Origin: Denitratimonas sp037478135
GTDB taxonomy: Bacteria > Pseudomonadota > Gammaproteobacteria > Xanthomonadales > Xanthomonadaceae
Assembly: GCF_037478135.1 (NCBI RefSeq)
Contig: NZ_JBBHDV010000003.1
Coordinates: 248,001-312,000 of the forward strand
DNA length: 64,000 bases
Direction of reading: 5' to 3'
Part shown: positions 24,247-34,400 of the stretch, piece by piece
Position numbering within the stretch: the stretch's first letter is position 1
How the letters are laid out: every line of letters starts with the position of its first letter
Program-made: the position numbers and the translations under genes
Notes under the pieces: generated by a model
Seen by the model: only the letters and a program-made list of their open reading frames with translations
The model's database searches: none
Told to the model about the DNA's origin: nothing

Positions 24247-27200
24247 TCAATCAGTCCTGATCATGATCCGGGATGCAAGCCTGATGACGGCCAGTACACG
24301 CTTTAGCTCAAGGCCGAGGTAGCGCAAGTTGTCCGCGTGCTCGACGTTGGGTCTAAGCAGTCGGACATAGTTGGTACCGCTGTCGTCGACATCGTCGACA
24401 ATTTGGGCGGCACTGATGCCAGCGCGGAGAAGGATGGAGCGGAGTGCATCAGTTTGTCCTGGGATTACCAAGCGATCGCCATGGTGCCGCAGTCCATAGC
24501 GGTCGCACGCTGCCGCGATATCAATCAGGATCTTACGTACCCCTGTACTGTCTTTGTCGTACCAGTCCCACAATACCTCCAGACTCTTGCCAGCCTTGAG
24601 GCGCTTCAACCTGCGCCGGGGTTTGCTTGGATCGCTGACAAATCTGTGCTCATTCAGGAGGCGCCTGCCCAAGCGGTTTTCGATGGGTGCGAGCCCTTTT
24701 CGGATCGCATCAGCATCGTTTGGGTCACCTCCAGCAACCAAGAGGGCCTGTTCGAGGGAGCCCGTGTGGTGGACGTCCGTTAGCAATTGACCAAGAGACT
24801 CTGCCGTCCAGTTAGTACGCAGGAGGACCGGCCCATCATCGGCTGCTGGCTCAGGTGCTAGGTGCTGCGATTGAGTCATCGTCCCCGGACTTCTCGGCGC
24901 GAGTTGTACATCGAGCCATGCTAAAGCGGGCGCTCTTTCTGGGTTGCGCTTCGAGGTCGCGTAGAGCGCATGCCTCGATAGTCCCATCAGCGTCGCCAAG
25001 GTTGGGACGTTGAGATACCTATCGATGTCTCGACGGTCTATGCGGGAGGCAAGCAGCCACGGTAGGTGGTAGTACGATTTCAGGGTAGTGCTGGGACTTG
25101 CATGGCCAAGTTTAATGACTTGGCGCTGAAGGTCGCGGGGCAGTGCGAGCGACCCGCTGATGGGAGTGCACAATGAGGGAAATGTCTCTGGTCCTAGGGT
25201 GTCCTGATCAAAGCTATGAAGGAAGATGGGCGTTACAAGCTGCATCGCGACAAGGTGGCGAAAGTGATGCAGTCGAGGCCGTCGGAGCCCAGTTACTTCC
25301 CGGCATACCTCCAGACAATTGGTCTGCAGCTCTGCCCAGGCATCGGTGCCATGGGGCAGTTGGCGAGGGGCAAAGACAAAGGCTGACTCCACGCGCTTAC
25401 CTGTGATGCGTTTGCGCTCCGTTTGAGCCCAGTCGAACAGGTCGTTGTTCATCGGTTGTGCCATCGAACTGGAAAGTCTGACAACGCGCCGTGCGGACAA
25501 TGTCTTAAGTGCTCGGGACCGGTTGGGCCGCACGTGAATGGCAAGGTCTCCACCCTCCTTGGCCACATCACGCAACTGGATTCCGAAGGCCTCGCCCCGA
25601 CGCAAGCCACCATGGGCTATCAGTGGCATGGCATACGCGGCAAGTCGGCTCAATCTGGCGCTGTCCGGGTCGCGGGAGTGGGTTGTCTGTGCTTGCGTGA
25701 CCAGTCGCTTGAGTATCTCAGCTCTCTCTTGAGGTGTGATCAGACGCGCGTCGGCCAATGCATCGGCGTCCTTGCCGAGGTAGAGCCGGATTTCGGAAAG
25801 GTCCAGCTCTGGAAACCCGTGCCACCGAACTGCGTACGCGTGAAAGGACAAGAGGGCGGCCGCCGCAACGTGCTGCAATTCGGGCTTGCTTTCGATAACA
25901 GTCAGGTAGGCCTCTTCGAGCGCTGTCTCGTCTAGGTTGGCTGTGGATGCTTTGCCTAGAAGACTGACCAGCACTCCTCCGATGCGGGTTAAGTAGGTGC
26001 GGACGGTTGAGATGGCGGGCCGTGTGCGGCGGGCAGTCCCGTGTTCAAACATGTCGAGCGTCCAGCCAGCCAGCGCTCTAACGATGGGATGAAGGCAGTT
26101 CTGTGGATTACTCCATTGCAGTTGAGCATTGATCTCAGCTGCAACCTTGGCACGAGCGGCGGGAGTGTTGGCATTGGCTCCGGAAATCAGCTCTTGTGTG
26201 GCAGGCAGGATCGCATCGCGCTCTGGGGAAGGAAGGATGCCGCACAGGCGTAGGTACTGCGTACGTGCATTGCCTCGGCGGTCCGATGGGGGAGAGGCGC
26301 TATTGCAAGCAGTCTCAGGCTCGGATGCCTCCTCGGAGCGGTCAATCGTCCCGGGTGCATCTTGGTCGATGTAGGCGAGCTGCTCGATCTGGCTGGCGGA
26401 GGTGGAGCCGCCATGTTCGCGCATTGACAAGCGGGCGGCAGGAGACAGTTCGAATCGATTTGTGACGCTGACTGTCTCACACAAAGCGGACAGCACCTTG
26501 TTGCCTTGCGGCGCATGACCGGCAACAGCCCACGATGGCAGGAGATTGAACAGATACTGGTCCACCACCGACCACTCGGGAGTTGTCTGATCCTTGTAGC
26601 GGAAGGCGAGACGCGCGAAGGCAATGGCCGCAACTCCACGCAGTGCGATTACTTCGTGTGGTGCATCACCGAAAGGTACGAGGATGAGATCTTGGAGGCG
26701 CGCCGAACGCCGCAGCCTCCCTCGCCGCACAATGGCACCCCGAACCATGGATGGTGACTCGATCCGGCCAAAGATGATCATCGCAAGCGCAACATGGCTG
26801 CACGCGCTGTTCAAGTCGCGCCAACCCTGGGTGGCGGGCTTGGTGGTACCAAAGTGGCCACGTAGCGCATAGATTTGGCGCATGGCCTCACCCATGCCGG
26901 GGATGAATGCGTTGTCCAAAGGACGACGAACCTCGACAATGGGGCCGGGTGTCTCGGCTTGCTGCCCAGTACGTCGGTTCACAACGCGAGCGATGCGGCA
27001 TACCGCGTCCGCGCGTGCAATTGCACAGGCAGTATCCACTGCGCTGTCTGCGTAGACGCGGTTGCGGATACGCTCGAAATCTGCCCGCGTTAGGGCGTGT
27101 GGGGTGCGGCGACTCTTGTCCGCGTACCGGTCGATGATGCCTGCAGCGACAAGCTCAGGATCGGTTTGGACGTGGGCGAGCGCCTCTGTGCGGATTGCTC

Positions 27201-29727
27201 GCAAGCGGGAACGCATTACTTCACGCCATTGCTGGCTCATAGTGCGCTGTCTTGCTTCGGCTTGGGTGATTGTGTCCGCCCAGGGTCGGAGGGGCGTCAG
27301 CATCCGCGCCTTCCAAGCTTCTTGGCAATCTGCACCTTGTACTACCCGCCAGCCCTGCATTGCTGCTAGGCGATCCCATTGATGGGCGACTTCATCCACA
27401 AATGCCCAGGGGTCGCTCGGGCTCGATCCGGAAAACGGGTAGCCAACTGCTTCCAAGTGGCCCATCTGCATGCTGACCAGCGCTGGGTGGATACCCTGTT
27501 CGATCGCATGGGTGCGCACCCAATGACGCCCCCAGTTGAGAGGCAAATCACGCCAAGCAGCAGGCAGCGACTGCTTCCACCGCCCCAAGTCAAGAGTCGC
27601 AGGCTGTAGATCTTTCGTTACGGCAAAGAGCAGTGGTGCAGTGCCCTCAAGGGTGTGCTGGACATGCTGGCGCAATTCAGGAAATTGCTCACCAAGTCCG
27701 AAAAGGTGCTCCAAGTAAGCCTCAAGTTGTCGACACAGTGTCGGAGGTAAAGCAACCAATCTTGGGTCATGGGCCGCATCGATGATCTTGTCCGCGAACA
27801 AGGCGGCTCCGACATTTCCATCGATCCAGATGTCGTGAATGGTGAGATTGAAGAGCGCCTCGGTTGGGCGGTGGGTTGCTACCGCAACGAGCATGCCGGC
27901 TAGCTGGTTCACCAATGCCGTGTGCACATCGCTGACGCGGCCCCTTGCAATGAGATTGGCGATGCCTTGGTGCAAGATGGAAGGAACGGCTCGTGCCATG
28001 CCACGAGCTGTGCCCGTAGAGGCTAAAAGGTGCGAGCCGATGCGCTCATCGTCGGTTGGCAAGCTAGGTCTTGGGAAGTTGGTTCCAAGCAGTGTGGTCT
28101 GGTATCCCCAAAAGATTTCACGCAAGGCTGCTTTGCGTGGGGCGTAGTAGGCTAACGGTGCAGTGGAAAGTCCTAGGGTGTCCGCACAGAGGAGTTGGGC
28201 GACCGCCACATCTCCGCAAAAATCGACTAGGTGTGGGGCGAGGCTGTTGCGTAAGCGTCCGGGCGTGAAGGATAGGCCGGTCTGCACGCGTATATGGCTG
28301 GCAGCTAGTCTCGCAGCTGCGTCTAGGTCCAGCGACGAAGTGCTGGCGAATGATGCGAGTTCGGGCTCAGCGGCGATCAGTGCGTCACGCAGTGGCGGGA
28401 TCAATTGCAGGGTGAAGTCCGCCTGCACAGGTTCAAGGTGCTGCGCTTGCTCGGGTGTCGGCCGATAGTAGCTAGGGAGGGTGCTAGGCCTTGGCACCTG
28501 CCAGTACGTGGATAGACGTATGGCGCCTGCCGCGGCTGAGAGCCACTCAATTCGGTATGGGTCATGGCGGGCATCTGCGTCGTGGACAGTGACCACTGCG
28601 GGAAGAGTCGCTGTTGTGCGGCCCATGAGTCCCTGCACCAAGAGCGCGGTACTGCCGAGCCGTAGATCAGGCGCTGCATTCGGATCGCTGCAGATGCTAA
28701 TGCAGGCATCAATCACTTGAGCGTAGGTTGCCAGGGGCAAGGCCGATGGATGCTCCGGGCACAAAAGGTGGTTGTTGCTGCGGGTTGCCTGCTGCGCTTG
28801 AAAAATCGCGACAGCTAGAGCGTCTGGGTCGCGAGGCCGCTTTGATAGCGCAGCCAGCGTGAGCGGCGGTGTAAGTTCGTCGGCCGGCTCATCAGGCAAC
28901 AGCTTTGGCGCAGATGTGGGGCGGGGAAGGGTGTCGCCACGCGGCGTGCGTGTGATCGACACGATCTGAAAATTATTGTCACCTTCTGATGTGCCGAATG
29001 GACCTGGTTCACTGGTCTTGCGCTTTGGGTTGCCTCTGGGTTTCGGCGCATCCGGTATGGCTGACGGGGTTGGTTTTGATTCGGCGGATGCCTTGCGCAG
29101 AGTGGGCTCGAAATGGTCATGCCAAACCTTGCGAAGCACCGCATGGCTGCCGGTTGAGATGGAGGATGAGGCACGGATGAACTCGTCTAGGCTGCGAGCG
29201 TCCGCAAGGCCATCGGATGTCATTTGATCAAGGCCGGACCTCGTTGCGCCTCGGATGGCGCTGGCGAGCGCGGCTACGGCGGATACGCGTGGTTGGCCGC
29301 TGCTAGCCCAAAACCAAGTGCATGCGACGAGAGCGAGGCGGAGTGCGTCAAGGCTAGCTCGATGCGGCGAAAAGCTATCAATCTTGCACAACGTGGCCGA
29401 TAGCAAGAAGTCGCCTACCAGTTCCGAACGAAGGCGGTTGTATCGCGCATGGCGAATCTGTGGTGATAGGCCGTCGTGTCGCTCGATCGCAGCCAATAGC
29501 TCCCGTAAGGGCTCGACTAGCGTGCTATTGGGGAGCAACTCGCCCGACCAACGCACCGCATCGGCTAGGCGCAAAATGGCGTGTAACAAGAGTGGGATGT
29601 GGTCAGCACGAGGGACTGGAAAGCACTGGAGTGATCGGCATAGCAACTGGTGCTGCTCATCGCTCAGTCCCCGAGCTACGGCCACGCTGCGTGCGATGTA
29701 GGCAGGGCCTAGATCCTTGAGTGCCAT
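24247..29727 (-). CDS. Giant protein with two tyrosine-recombinase-like domains
   Basis: 1826 residues in one uninterrupted frame, four to five times the usual integrase length. The C-terminal half contains a complete-looking recombinase domain: Arg1376 (GGLRRGE), Lys1408 (ALKTLSA), His1487..Arg1490-His1491 (HHFRH), His1542 (LGHASPSTT) and Tyr1552/1553 (LKSYYH). A second, more divergent copy lies in the middle: Arg620 (THRPTEAL), Arg734-His735 (NWGRHW, with Asn731 where His is usual), His757 (MGHL) and Tyr763. Both have preceding helical core-binding-like regions. The N-terminal ~300 residues and a linker rich in Pro, Lys and Ser are unassigned, and about 270 residues follow the catalytic Tyr. 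It lies next to the right island boundary. Substrate and role are unknown; the two domains could act as a built-in heterodimer. Confidence 0.8.
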   Translation of the reverse strand: MALKDLGPAYIARSVAVARGLSDEQHQLLCRSLQCFPVPRADHIPLLLHAILRLADAVRWSGELLPNSTLVEPLRELLAAIERHDGLSPQIRHARYNRLRSELVGDFLLSATLCKIDSFSPHRASLDALRLALVACTWFWASSGQPRVSAVAALASAIRGATRSGLDQMTSDGLADARSLDEFIRASSSISTGSHAVLRKVWHDHFEPTLRKASAESKPTPSAIPDAPKPRGNPKRKTSEPGPFGTSEGDNNFQIVSITRTPRGDTLPRPTSAPKLLPDEPADELTPPLTLAALSKRPRDPDALAVAIFQAQQATRSNNHLLCPEHPSALPLATYAQVIDACISICSDPNAAPDLRLGSTALLVQGLMGRTTATLPAVVTVHDADARHDPYRIEWLSAAAGAIRLSTYWQVPRPSTLPSYYRPTPEQAQHLEPVQADFTLQLIPPLRDALIAAEPELASFASTSSLDLDAAARLAASHIRVQTGLSFTPGRLRNSLAPHLVDFCGDVAVAQLLCADTLGLSTAPLAYYAPRKAALREIFWGYQTTLLGTNFPRPSLPTDDERIGSHLLASTGTARGMARAVPSILHQGIANLIARGRVSDVHTALVNQLAGMLVAVATHRPTEALFNLTIHDIWIDGNVGAALFADKIIDAAHDPRLVALPPTLCRQLEAYLEHLFGLGEQFPELRQHVQHTLEGTAPLLFAVTKDLQPATLDLGRWKQSLPAAWRDLPLNWGRHWVRTHAIEQGIHPALVSMQMGHLEAVGYPFSGSSPSDPWAFVDEVAHQWDRLAAMQGWRVVQGADCQEAWKARMLTPLRPWADTITQAEARQRTMSQQWREVMRSRLRAIRTEALAHVQTDPELVAAGIIDRYADKSRRTPHALTRADFERIRNRVYADSAVDTACAIARADAVCRIARVVNRRTGQQAETPGPIVEVRRPLDNAFIPGMGEAMRQIYALRGHFGTTKPATQGWRDLNSACSHVALAMIIFGRIESPSMVRGAIVRRGRLRRSARLQDLILVPFGDAPHEVIALRGVAAIAFARLAFRYKDQTTPEWSVVDQYLFNLLPSWAVAGHAPQGNKVLSALCETVSVTNRFELSPAARLSMREHGGSTSASQIEQLAYIDQDAPGTIDRSEEASEPETACNSASPPSDRRGNARTQYLRLCGILPSPERDAILPATQELISGANANTPAARAKVAAEINAQLQWSNPQNCLHPIVRALAGWTLDMFEHGTARRTRPAISTVRTYLTRIGGVLVSLLGKASTANLDETALEEAYLTVIESKPELQHVAAAALLSFHAYAVRWHGFPELDLSEIRLYLGKDADALADARLITPQERAEILKRLVTQAQTTHSRDPDSARLSRLAAYAMPLIAHGGLRRGEAFGIQLRDVAKEGGDLAIHVRPNRSRALKTLSARRVVRLSSSMAQPMNNDLFDWAQTERKRITGKRVESAFVFAPRQLPHGTDAWAELQTNCLEVCREVTGLRRPRLHHFRHLVAMQLVTPIFLHSFDQDTLGPETFPSLCTPISGSLALPRDLQRQVIKLGHASPSTTLKSYYHLPWLLASRIDRRDIDRYLNVPTLATLMGLSRHALYATSKRNPERAPALAWLDVQLAPRSPGTMTQSQHLAPEPAADDGPVLLRTNWTAESLGQLLTDVHHTGSLEQALLVAGGDPNDADAIRKGLAPIENRLGRRLLNEHRFVSDPSKPRRRLKRLKAGKSLEVLWDWYDKDSTGVRKILIDIAAACDRYGLRHHGDRLVIPGQTDALRSILLRAGISAAQIVDDVDDSGTNYVRLLRPNVEHADNLRYLGLELKRVLAVIRLASRIMIRTD

Positions 29728-29792
29728 GGTGGTCGCACCTTGGTGTGCGTAGGTCAGGTGCTGATGATAGTAGACAGGTCAGATGCGTATGG

Positions 29793-29917
29793 CTAGTACA
29801 TTTCATGATGAATTAAGATACGTAAAAGTACTAACGGAATGAGATTCGCCTATCTGTCTAAGTTGTTGACCATGGTACATGAGGTCACGTGATGTCGATT
29901 AGTACATCTTCATGCAT
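29793..29917. repeat. TTAGTACAT-type repeats between giant recombinase and attR
   Basis: CTAGTACATTTCATGATG (29793-29810) and TTAGTACATCTTCATGCAT (29899-29917) are direct repeats, and GTTAGTACTTTT is present inverted at 29824-29835. The 216-bp AT-richer spacer has no gene and must contain the promoter of the giant recombinase. Candidate recombinase or regulator binding sites. Confidence 0.45.
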
Positions 29918-29928
29918 CATTCGTGTGC

Positions 29929-30097
29929 CGCATTCGTAATGCGTTCCGGCACCATCTTCAAGCCCATGAATTTCATGGGCTTTTTTTTGGTTTTTCTCCG
30001 CTGAGAGCAGCGTCCGGAGAGCATGAAATGGGCACCGTGCCCATTTCGTGCCCATCCCGTGCCCATTTCGGGTCCCGTGATTTCATACGGTCGTTTG
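29929..30097. repeat. Right island attachment repeat (attR) with deleted T-arm
   Basis: 29929-29943 repeats the tRNA-Thr anticodon arm (4692-4706); 29944-30097 repeats 4730-4883 over 154 bp. The 23 bp that lie between these blocks at the left (variable loop and T-arm, 4707-4729) are missing, so this copy cannot encode a tRNA. The phased GTGCCCAT iterons and the terminator are included. Confidence 0.9.
29960..29988 (+). terminator. Duplicated tRNA terminator in the right repeat
   Basis: Identical to 4746-4774: 11-bp stem plus eight T. No transcription unit obviously ends here, but it would insulate selD's 3' side from transcription out of the island. Confidence 0.65.
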
Positions 30098-30211
30098 TAG
30101 TGACCTACGCATGCATCGCGATGTCGTGCCCATCTTCTTCCATGAGGAAGCACTGTCCGCACAGGTCACTCTGGGGCGCGTAACGCGCGGCCGCACTGTC
30201 GTGTTGCCGAC

Positions 30212-31267
30212 TCAGGCCGTCAGCACCACACCCGGTTCGCCCGCTTCGACCCTGCCGATGACGCTGGCCGAGGTGAAGTCGTGGCGGCGGAAGATCGCCA
30301 GCACCTCGTCGAGGCTGTCCGCAGCGCAGGACACCAGCAGGCCGCCGCTGGTTTGCGGGTCGCACAGCAGGGCGCGGTCGATGTCCGAGATCTGTTCGTC
30401 GAGCTGGATATGCGTGCCATAGCTGGCCCAGTTGCGGCCTGAGGCGCCGGTGATGAATCCGGCGTCGGCCAGTGCTCGCGCGCCATCCAGCAGCGGCACC
30501 GCCGGCCAATCGATATGCAGTGTGCGGCCGGATGCGCGTGCCATTTCCCAGGCATGACCGCCGAGGCCGAAGCCGGTCACGTCGGTCATCGCGTGCACGC
30601 CAGGCAATCGCGCCAGGTCGGGGCCGGGCGTGTTCAGGCGGGTGGTGGAGTCGATCATCCGCGCATAGCCGGCGGCGTCCAGCGCTTCCTTTTTCAATGC
30701 TGCCGAGAAGATACCGACTCCGAGCGGTTTGCCCAGCACCAGCAGGTCGCCGGGCTGCGCGCCGGCATTGCGCTTGAGGTGGGCCGGGTCGAGCAGGCCG
30801 ATGGCGGCCAGGCCGTAGATCGGTTCGACCGAATCGATCGAGTGGCCGCCGGCGATCGGGATGCCGGCATTGCGGCAGGCCTGCGCGCCGCCATCGAGGA
30901 TGCGGCCGATGGTCGCGGTCGAAAGCGTATTGATCGGCATGCCGACCAGCGCCAGCGCGAAGATAGGGGTGCCGCCCATCGCATAGATGTCGCTGATCGC
31001 ATTGGTGGCGGCGATCCGTCCGAAGTCGCCGGGATCGTCCACCACCGGCATGAAGAAATCGGTGGTGGCGACGATGGCCTGGTGGTCGTTGAGGCGGTAG
31101 ACCGCCGCATCGTCCGAGGTTTCGGTACCGACCAGCAGGTCCGGCGGCACCGGCAGGCTGGCAATGCCGCGCAGGATGTCCTCCAGCACGCCGGGCGCAA
31201 TCTTGCAGCCGCAGCCGCCACCGTGGGCCAGTGAGGTCAGTCGGGGTTCGCGGGTGGCGTCGGTCAC
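30212..31267 (-). CDS. selD: Selenide, water dikinase
   Basis: Makes selenophosphate from selenide and ATP, the selenium donor for Sec-tRNA synthesis by SelA. The 351-residue product (from GTG 31267) starts with the glycine-rich catalytic loop HGGGCGCK: Cys19, Cys21 and Lys22 correspond to Cys17, Cys19 and Lys20 of E. coli SelD. The catalytic residue is Cys, not Sec. DDAAVY and TTDFFMPVVDDP metal/ATP motifs follow. An ATG at 31324 would add 19 residues without family support. First host gene to the right of the island, divergent from fdnG; its 3' end is only 115 bp from attR. Confidence 0.93.
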   Translation of the reverse strand: MTDATREPRLTSLAHGGGCGCKIAPGVLEDILRGIASLPVPPDLLVGTETSDDAAVYRLNDHQAIVATTDFFMPVVDDPGDFGRIAATNAISDIYAMGGTPIFALALVGMPINTLSTATIGRILDGGAQACRNAGIPIAGGHSIDSVEPIYGLAAIGLLDPAHLKRNAGAQPGDLLVLGKPLGVGIFSAALKKEALDAAGYARMIDSTTRLNTPGPDLARLPGVHAMTDVTGFGLGGHAWEMARASGRTLHIDWPAVPLLDGARALADAGFITGASGRNWASYGTHIQLDEQISDIDRALLCDPQTSGGLLVSCAADSLDEVLAIFRRHDFTSASVIGRVEAGEPGVVLTA

Positions 31268-31465
31268 GGTGCGCAGTCCTGATAGCTGTTGTGTCGGAGA
31301 TTTCCACTTTAACTGCGAGACCACACGCGGAGCAGGGCGGAAAGGCCCGGTGACCGCTTGTGAGACTTTGGTCGAAGCCCGCCAACTTGACGGACACGGG
31401 CGTGCAGCGGACCATGCCGCTACGCACCTCTCTCATCGACAGGCACGCCCGAGGAGACCTTGGAT

Positions 31466-34400
31466 ATGAATCTGGACCTTTCCCGCCGCAGCTTTTTGAA
31501 GCTGACAGGCGCGGGGGCGGCAGCGACCACGCTTGGCGCGATGGGTTTCGGAGCGGCCGAGGCTGCCACCGCCGCCCATGTGCGCGAATTCAAGCTCGCC
31601 ACCACCACCGAAACCCGCAACATCTGCACCTACTGCTCGGTAGCCTGCGGCGTCATCATGTATTCGCGCGGCGATCTGAACGCCGGTGAGCACGCTGAGT
31701 TGATCCATATCGAAGGCGATGCGGATCACCCGACCAACCGTGGCACGCTTTGCCCGAAGGGCGCGGCGCTCAAGGATTACGTCAAGGCCGAAACCCGCCT
31801 GACCCATCCGCGCATCCGCCGTCCGGGTTCTGACCGGTTCGAGGAGATCTCCTGGGACGAGGCTTTCGACAAGATCGCCCGCGCCCTCAAGGACGACCGC
31901 GATGCCAACCTTATTGAGCGCAATGAGGAAGGCGTGACGGTCAACCGCTGGACTTCGACCGGCTTCCTGGCGGCGTCGGCGACCACCAATGAAACCGCAT
32001 GGCTGACCTGGAAGGCCGTGCGCTCGATGGGAATTGTCGGATTCGACAACCAGGCGAGGGTTTGACACGGCCCCACGGTGTCCAGTTTGGGCCCAACTTT
32101 TGGCCGTGGCGCGATGACCAACTCATGGACGGACATCGGCAACACAGACCTCGTCATCATCATGGGCGGCAATGCCGCCGAAGCACACCCGTGTGGTTTC
32201 AAGTGGGTAACTGAAGCCAAGAACAACCGTGGCGCCAAGTTGATCGTGGTCGATCCGCGCTTCAACCGCTCGGCTGCCGTGGCCGACTATTACGCACCGA
32301 TCCGTCCCGGCTCGGACATCGCCTTCCTGATGGGGGTGATCCGCTGGTGCATGGAAAACGACAAGGTGCAGTGGCAGTACGTGCGCAACTACACCAATGC
32401 CTCGTATCTGGTGCGCGAGGACTTCGGCTGGCAGGACGGCCTGTTCACCGGCTATGACGAGGAAAACCGCAACTACAACCAGGAAAGCTGGGAATACCAG
32501 TTCGGTGAAGACGGCTACGTCCTGACCGATCCATCGATGGAACACCCGCGCTGCGTGTGGAACCTGCTGCGCGAGCACGTCGATGTCTACACGCCGGAAT
32601 TCGTCGAGAACATCTGCGGCACGCCGAAGGACCGCTTCCTCAGGATCTGCGAAATGATCGGCGAAACGTCTTCCCCGACGAAGACGATGACCTCGATGTA
32701 CGCGCTCGGCTGGACCCAGCATTCCAAGGGTGCGCAGAACATCCGTGGCATGGCCATGCTGCAGCTGCTGCTGGGCAACATCGGTGTGCCCGGCGGCGGC
32801 ATGAACGCGTTGCGTGGGCATTCCAACATCCAGGGCCTGACCGACGTCGGCCTGATGTCGAACCTGATCCCCGGCTACCTGGCGATCCCGAAGGAAAGCG
32901 AGCCCGATTTCGACAGCTACATCTCGACCCGGGGCAACAAGCCGTTGCGCCCGAACCAGATGAGCTACTGGCAGAACTACAACAAATTCTTCGTCAGTTT
33001 CATGAAGTCGTTGTGGGGCGAGCATGCGACGGCCGAGAACGACTGGGGCTACGACTGGCTGCCCAAGCTCGACGTGCCTGAATACGACGCCATGCGCATG
33101 TTCCATATGGCGACCGAAGACAAGATCAACATCTACTTCTTCCAGGGCTTCAACCCGCTGCTCGCGTTCCCCAACCGGGCCAAGCTGACCGAAGCCTTCT
33201 CGAAGGTGAAGCTGATCGTGGTTATGGATCCGCTGGAAACCGAAACCGCCGCGTTCTGGGAAAACCACGGTATCTATAACGACGTGGATACCGCCTCGAT
33301 CCAGACCGAGGTGCTGGAACTTCCCACCACCTGCTTCGCCGAGGACGAGGGCGCCACGGTGAGCTCGGGCCGTGCGCTGCAATGGCACTGGGCCGGCGCG
33401 ACGCCACCGGGCAAGGCCAAGACCGACAACGAGATCATGGCCAACATCTTCCAGCGCGTGCGCAAGCTGTACCAGGAAGAAGGCGGCGTGTGCCCCGAGC
33501 CGATCCTCAACCTGGCCTGGGAATACGAGGATCCACTGCATCCGCATGCCAGCGAGCTGGCGCGTGAACTGAACGGACGCGCGCTGGAGGATCTGTACGA
33601 TCCGGCCGATCCATCCAGGCTGCTGGTGGCCAAGGGTGAGCAACTGTCCGGCTTCGGCCAGTTGCGCGCCGATGGTTCGACGATGGCCGGCTGCTGGATC
33701 TACACCGGCTGCTGGACCGAGGACGGCAACATGATGGCGCGGCGCGACAACAGCGACCCCAGTGGCATGGGCGTGCACGCCAACTGGGCGTTCGTATGGC
33801 CGGCCAATCGCCGGGTGCTGTACAACCGCGCCTCCTGCGATATCGACGGCAAACCCTGGGATCCTTCCCGGGTGCTGGTCGAATGGAACGGCGAACGCTG
33901 GGTCGGGCCTGATGTGCCGGACATTGCGCCCACCGCCCATCCGCATGAGGTCGGCCCGTTCATCATGAACCCGGAGGGCAGCAGCCGCTTCTTCTCGCGC
34001 AAGCTGATGCGCGACGGGCCGTTCCCCACGCACATGGAGCCGTTCGAAAGCCCGGTCGAGAATCCGTTCAACCGCAGGATGCGCGGCAACCCGGTGGCCC
34101 GGATCTTCCCGGACGATCTGGCCGGGCTGGGCACCAGCGACCAGTTCCCGTGCGTGGCCACCTCGTACCGGCTGACCGAGCATTTCCACTACTGGACCAA
34201 GCACAATCGCGTGAATGCGGTGAACCAGCCCGAGTTCTTCGTGGAGATCAGCGAGGAGCTTGCCGCCGAGCGTGGCATCGCCAAGGGTGACCGCGTGCGG
34301 GTCTGGTCCTCCCGCAACCAGATCTGGGCCAAGGCGGTTGTGACCAAGCGCATCCGTCCGCTGATCTGCGACGGCAAGACCGTGCACGTGGTCGGCATCC

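Noticed and set aside
24247..29727. The giant recombinase as two or three fused genes by sequencing error
   Set aside because: The frame is continuous across linkers without an internal ribosome binding site and start at the domain junctions; both domains are on one strand in one frame. Long-read confirmation would settle it.
31466..32065. fdnG as a broken gene with a premature stop
   Set aside because: The frame continues with conserved sequence after the TGA, a SECIS-like element follows and all selenocysteine machinery genes are present in the window.
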